Assembly: GCA_013139395.1 (NCBI GenBank)
Contig: WTAX01000336.1
Location: 1 to 6,941, forward strand
DNA length: 6,941 nt
DNA from: Gammaproteobacteria bacterium
GTDB taxonomy: Bacteria; Pseudomonadota; Gammaproteobacteria; GRL18
Direction: 5' to 3'
Translations under genes and position numbers: made by a program
Shown here: positions 5,254 to 6,941 of the stretch, in pieces
Layout: every line of letters starts with the position of its first letter
Position numbering within the stretch: position 1 is the first letter of the stretch
Notes under the pieces: generated by a model
What the model was told of the DNA's origin: nothing
Databases searched by the model: none
Seen by the model: only the letters and a program-made list of their open reading frames with translations

Positions 5254-6454
5254 CATTCTGAAGCGTTTAATAGCAACCGTAGCCAAAATAGCACAATTTG
5301 CTTCTCTATTGTCTATGCTGTTTATTTTATTGCTCCTCAGCACGAGCAGTAATACCTTTGCCTCATCTTCAAAAGGGCAATTAAAGCAACAGGAATTACA
5401 GCAATTACGCAAAGATATTTCTGCGCTAAAAAATAAACTGAAAGAACAACAAAGTGAAAAATCACAATTAGATAAAGGTATTCAACAGGCAGAACAAAGT
5501 ATTGCCGACAATGCACGTCAATTGTTTACCACCCGGCAGCAAGCCGTCACTCTGAATAAGCGTTTATCAGAACTCAACCAACAGCTCTCACAGCACAAGC
5601 AAAAATTAATCATTCAACAGCAGTTATTATCAGGTCAATTACAAGCCAGTTATGCCATTGGCCGTCAGGAATATATAAAGTTGCTGCTTAATCAGCAAAA
5701 TCCCGCTACGATAAGCCGTATAATGACCTATTATGATTATTTTAATGAGGCACGAAGTGAGAAGATTAAGGATGTTAATAAACTATTGCAACGAATTGTT
5801 GAAGATAAACAGCAAATAGCACTGACCAGTCAGACTCTGCGAGATAAGCAGTTTCAACTTAAACGGGAAAGTCAGATTTTACAGGAAAAACAGTCTGCGC
5901 GTAATATTCTGGTTGCTCAATTAAATAAAGATATTGTTTCACAAGATAAAAAACTGGCTGAGCTTTTAAAAGATAAAAAAAACCTGTCACTATTAATTAA
6001 CAAGCTAAAAAAAGCTTTAGATGATATCCCTAGTCTGCCTACAGAAAAACCATTTTCTAAGCAGCGTGGCAAGCTTTATTGGCCGGCAAAAGGTAAGGTT
6101 AAAAAATTATTTGATCACTGGCGCAGTGTCGGCAAGGTAAAATGGCAGGGAAATATTATTAATGCCAGAGAAGGTGCCCCTGTTCATTCAATATCTCATG
6201 GTCGAATTGCCTATTCAGACTGGCTCAGAGGTTATGGTTTGATTACTATTATCGATCACGGTGATGGCTATATGAGCTTATATGGTCATAATCAAACCCT
6301 ACTGAAAGAAGTTGGGGACTGGGTTGAAAAAAATGAAATAATTGCTACAGTTGGCAGTAGTGGTGGACTTAAACGTGTCGGGCTGTATTTTGAAATTCGT
6401 CATAATGGCAAGCCATCAAATCCATCACGCTGGTGTAAAAAACAACGGAGTTAG
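5231..6454 (+). CDS. envC: EnvC-type murein hydrolase activator (coiled coil plus degenerate LytM/M23 domain)
   Basis: EnvC is a periplasmic divisome-associated factor that activates the amidases AmiA/AmiB so that daughter-cell septal peptidoglycan is split; FtsEX controls it in E. coli. From the ATG at 5231 the protein has 407 residues. A long signal peptide runs to about Ala44 (LLSMLFILLLL then SNTFA). A Q/K/L-rich coiled coil spans roughly 47-265, and a LytM domain about 281-400 starts at KLYWPAKGKVKKLF. The zinc-ligand positions are changed: WQGNIINA (305 on) replaces the HxxxD-type motif, and GLYFEIR (384-390) has Tyr where active peptidases have HxH. It should therefore be a non-catalytic activator like E. 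coli EnvC. An in-frame TTG at 5222 could add three residues; the ATG is preferred. The start overlaps gpmI by 23 nt, implying coupling. Confidence 0.92.
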   Translation: MLKHKTHNILKRLIATVAKIAQFASLLSMLFILLLLSTSSNTFASSSKGQLKQQELQQLRKDISALKNKLKEQQSEKSQLDKGIQQAEQSIADNARQLFTTRQQAVTLNKRLSELNQQLSQHKQKLIIQQQLLSGQLQASYAIGRQEYIKLLLNQQNPATISRIMTYYDYFNEARSEKIKDVNKLLQRIVEDKQQIALTSQTLRDKQFQLKRESQILQEKQSARNILVAQLNKDIVSQDKKLAELLKDKKNLSLLINKLKKALDDIPSLPTEKPFSKQRGKLYWPAKGKVKKLFDHWRSVGKVKWQGNIINAREGAPVHSISHGRIAYSDWLRGYGLITIIDHGDGYMSLYGHNQTLLKEVGDWVEKNEIIATVGSSGGLKRVGLYFEIRHNGKPSNPSRWCKKQRS

Positions 6455-6455
6455 T

Positions 6456-6477
6456 CATTGGCCTCATAAGGCTGGTG
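6456..6477 (+). other. Small hairpin just after envC
   Basis: CATTGGCCT (6456-6464) can pair with AGGCTGGTG (6469-6477) across a CATA loop, giving nine pairs in RNA if three G-U pairs are allowed. It starts 2 nt after the envC stop. The following ATGATTTTAAAG is a poor uridine tract, so at best it is a weak or partial terminator or a 3'-end stabiliser before ctpA. Confidence 0.3.
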
Positions 6478-6517
6478 ATGATTTTAAAGATTTTACATGA
6501 TATGGTTAATAATTAAT

Positions 6518-6684
6518 CTAGGAGCCTGTCCGAGAATAGAAGTCGTAGCGAGGGAAAGCTGTTTTGAGTCAAATTTTTCTATCATTTGAAGCCAATAGTT
6601 GTTCTATTAAATGAAAATGATAGGAAAATATGGCCAAAATCAGCTTTTCCGCAGTAAGCTTTCTATTCTCGGACAGACTCCTAG
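6518..6684. mobile_element. 167-bp palindromic MITE-like element (element 2)
   Basis: Terminal inverted repeats of 24 bp (6518-6541 and 6661-6684) start CTAGGAG and contain CTGTCCGAGAATAGAA; they differ at a single base (C/T, position 8). The interior continues as an imperfect stem, with AAAGCTG/CAGCTTT and CTATCATTT/AAATGATAG pairing, and closes on AATAG, TTGTT, CTATT at the centre (6601). TTAAT flanks both ends in direct orientation (6513-6517 and 6685-6689), fitting a 5-bp target duplication. Because the ends also read CTAG, an IS630-type insertion at CTAG with a TA duplication is an alternative boundary. There is no coding capacity. It lies between envC and ctpA and ends 23 nt before the ctpA ribosome-binding site, so it is probably transcribed. 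Confidence 0.85.
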
Positions 6685-6707
6685 TTAATACAAACAATTC
6701 TTATTTC

Positions 6708-6711
6708 GGAG
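6708..6711 (+). promoter_or_regulatory. ctpA Shine-Dalgarno that selects the start
   Basis: GGAG lies 6 nt before the ATG at 6718. A closer out-of-frame ATG at 6714 reads only MDV and stops, so the spacing and the signal-peptide frame both select 6718 as the ctpA start. Confidence 0.75.
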
Positions 6712-6717
6712 AAATGG

Positions 6718-6941
6718 ATGTTTAAAGCACAGTATTTGTCAGTACTATTTTCCTTATCAATAGGCCTTGTCTTTAGTTTGCCGCTTAGTACCGTCAATGC
6801 AAAACCTGCTGGTGATGCAGTTGAACCTCTGCCTCTGGAGGTGCTTAAAGAATTTACTGATGCTTTTGCCAGTATTAAAAGTGATTATGTTGAAGTGGTA
6901 GATGATAAAACTATCTTAAAAAATGCCATCAAAGGCATGAT
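6718..6941 (+). CDS. ctpA: Carboxyl-terminal processing protease CtpA (S41), N-terminal fragment
   Basis: S41 C-terminal processing proteases are secreted serine/lysine-dyad enzymes that trim or degrade envelope proteins, including peptidoglycan hydrolases and their regulators. Only 74 codons are in the window. They start MFKAQYLSVLFSLSIGLVFSLPLSTVNA, a signal peptide with probable cleavage after about Ala28. Next comes the typical CtpA N-terminal segment PLEVLKEFTDAFASIKSDYVEVVDDKTILKNAIKGM. The PDZ domain and the Ser/Lys dyad lie beyond the window, so activity cannot be judged. The gene follows envC on the same strand, as in many gammaproteobacteria, but here 263 nt separate them because of palindromic element 2. 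Family assignment rests on the N-terminal segment and the context. Confidence 0.88.
   Translation, partial: MFKAQYLSVLFSLSIGLVFSLPLSTVNAKPAGDAVEPLPLEVLKEFTDAFASIKSDYVEVVDDKTILKNAIKGM

Noticed and set aside
5100..5412. Two minus-strand frames over the gpmI-envC junction
   Set aside because: Antisense to two solid genes, with no ribosome-binding site or recognisable motif.
1..6941. CRISPR array, tRNA, rRNA, transposase or phage genes
   Set aside because: None seen: no regularly spaced direct repeats, no cloverleaf or rRNA-like conserved stretch, and every long frame is assigned to a cellular family.

Overview
The window looks like core chromosome of an AT-rich gammaproteobacterium. The gene order rhodanese (yibN-like) - grxC - secB - gpsA on one strand and gpmI - envC - ctpA on the other is a familiar gammaproteobacterial neighbourhood. 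SecB, GrxC, TrxC and an amidase-activator type EnvC all point the same way. I cannot name a genus from the sequence. Sequence composition is even across the genes and no island stands out; the foreign-looking material is limited to two short palindromic elements between genes.

Minus strand, read right to left. A small ArsR-family regulator (2680-3027) is followed by a clear hairpin terminator (2582-2610). After that comes a tightly packed operon: a membrane-anchored rhodanese (1970-2386), glutaredoxin 3 (1694-1966), the zinc-finger thioredoxin TrxC (1244-1681), the export chaperone SecB (656-1159), and glycerol-3-phosphate dehydrogenase GpsA (1-653, cut by the window edge). Gaps are 2-12 nt except for 84 nt before secB, which holds a hairpin and a possible secondary promoter. 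The operon joins sulfane-sulfur and disulfide handling to protein export and phospholipid precursor supply. The unusual part is trxC sitting between grxC and secB.

Plus strand, read left to right. Phosphoglycerate mutase GpmI (3685-5253) overlaps by 23 nt the start of an EnvC-type divisome factor (5231-6454), a secreted coiled-coil protein with a degenerate LytM domain. The N-terminus of the carboxyl-terminal processing protease CtpA (6718-end) follows. The 657-nt gap between the divergent regulator and gpmI, and the 263-nt gap between envC and ctpA, each contain one palindromic MITE-like element.

Three things deserve attention. (1) The two elements (3419-3594 and 6518-6684) differ in their ends, but each is a nearly full-length hairpin flanked by an apparent 5-bp AT-rich target duplication. 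Each also carries the same asymmetric pair of internal words, TCGTAGCGAG in the left arm and CGCAGTA in the mirrored place of the right arm, which suggests one superfamily of non-autonomous elements. (2) The ArsR-type regulator has Cys46 and Cys112, 66 residues apart, the same spacing as the persulfide-sensing cysteines of SqrR/BigR, and it lies next to a rhodanese-glutaredoxin-thioredoxin operon. (3) trxC is built into that operon. I saw no tRNA, rRNA, CRISPR array, phage gene or transposase gene.
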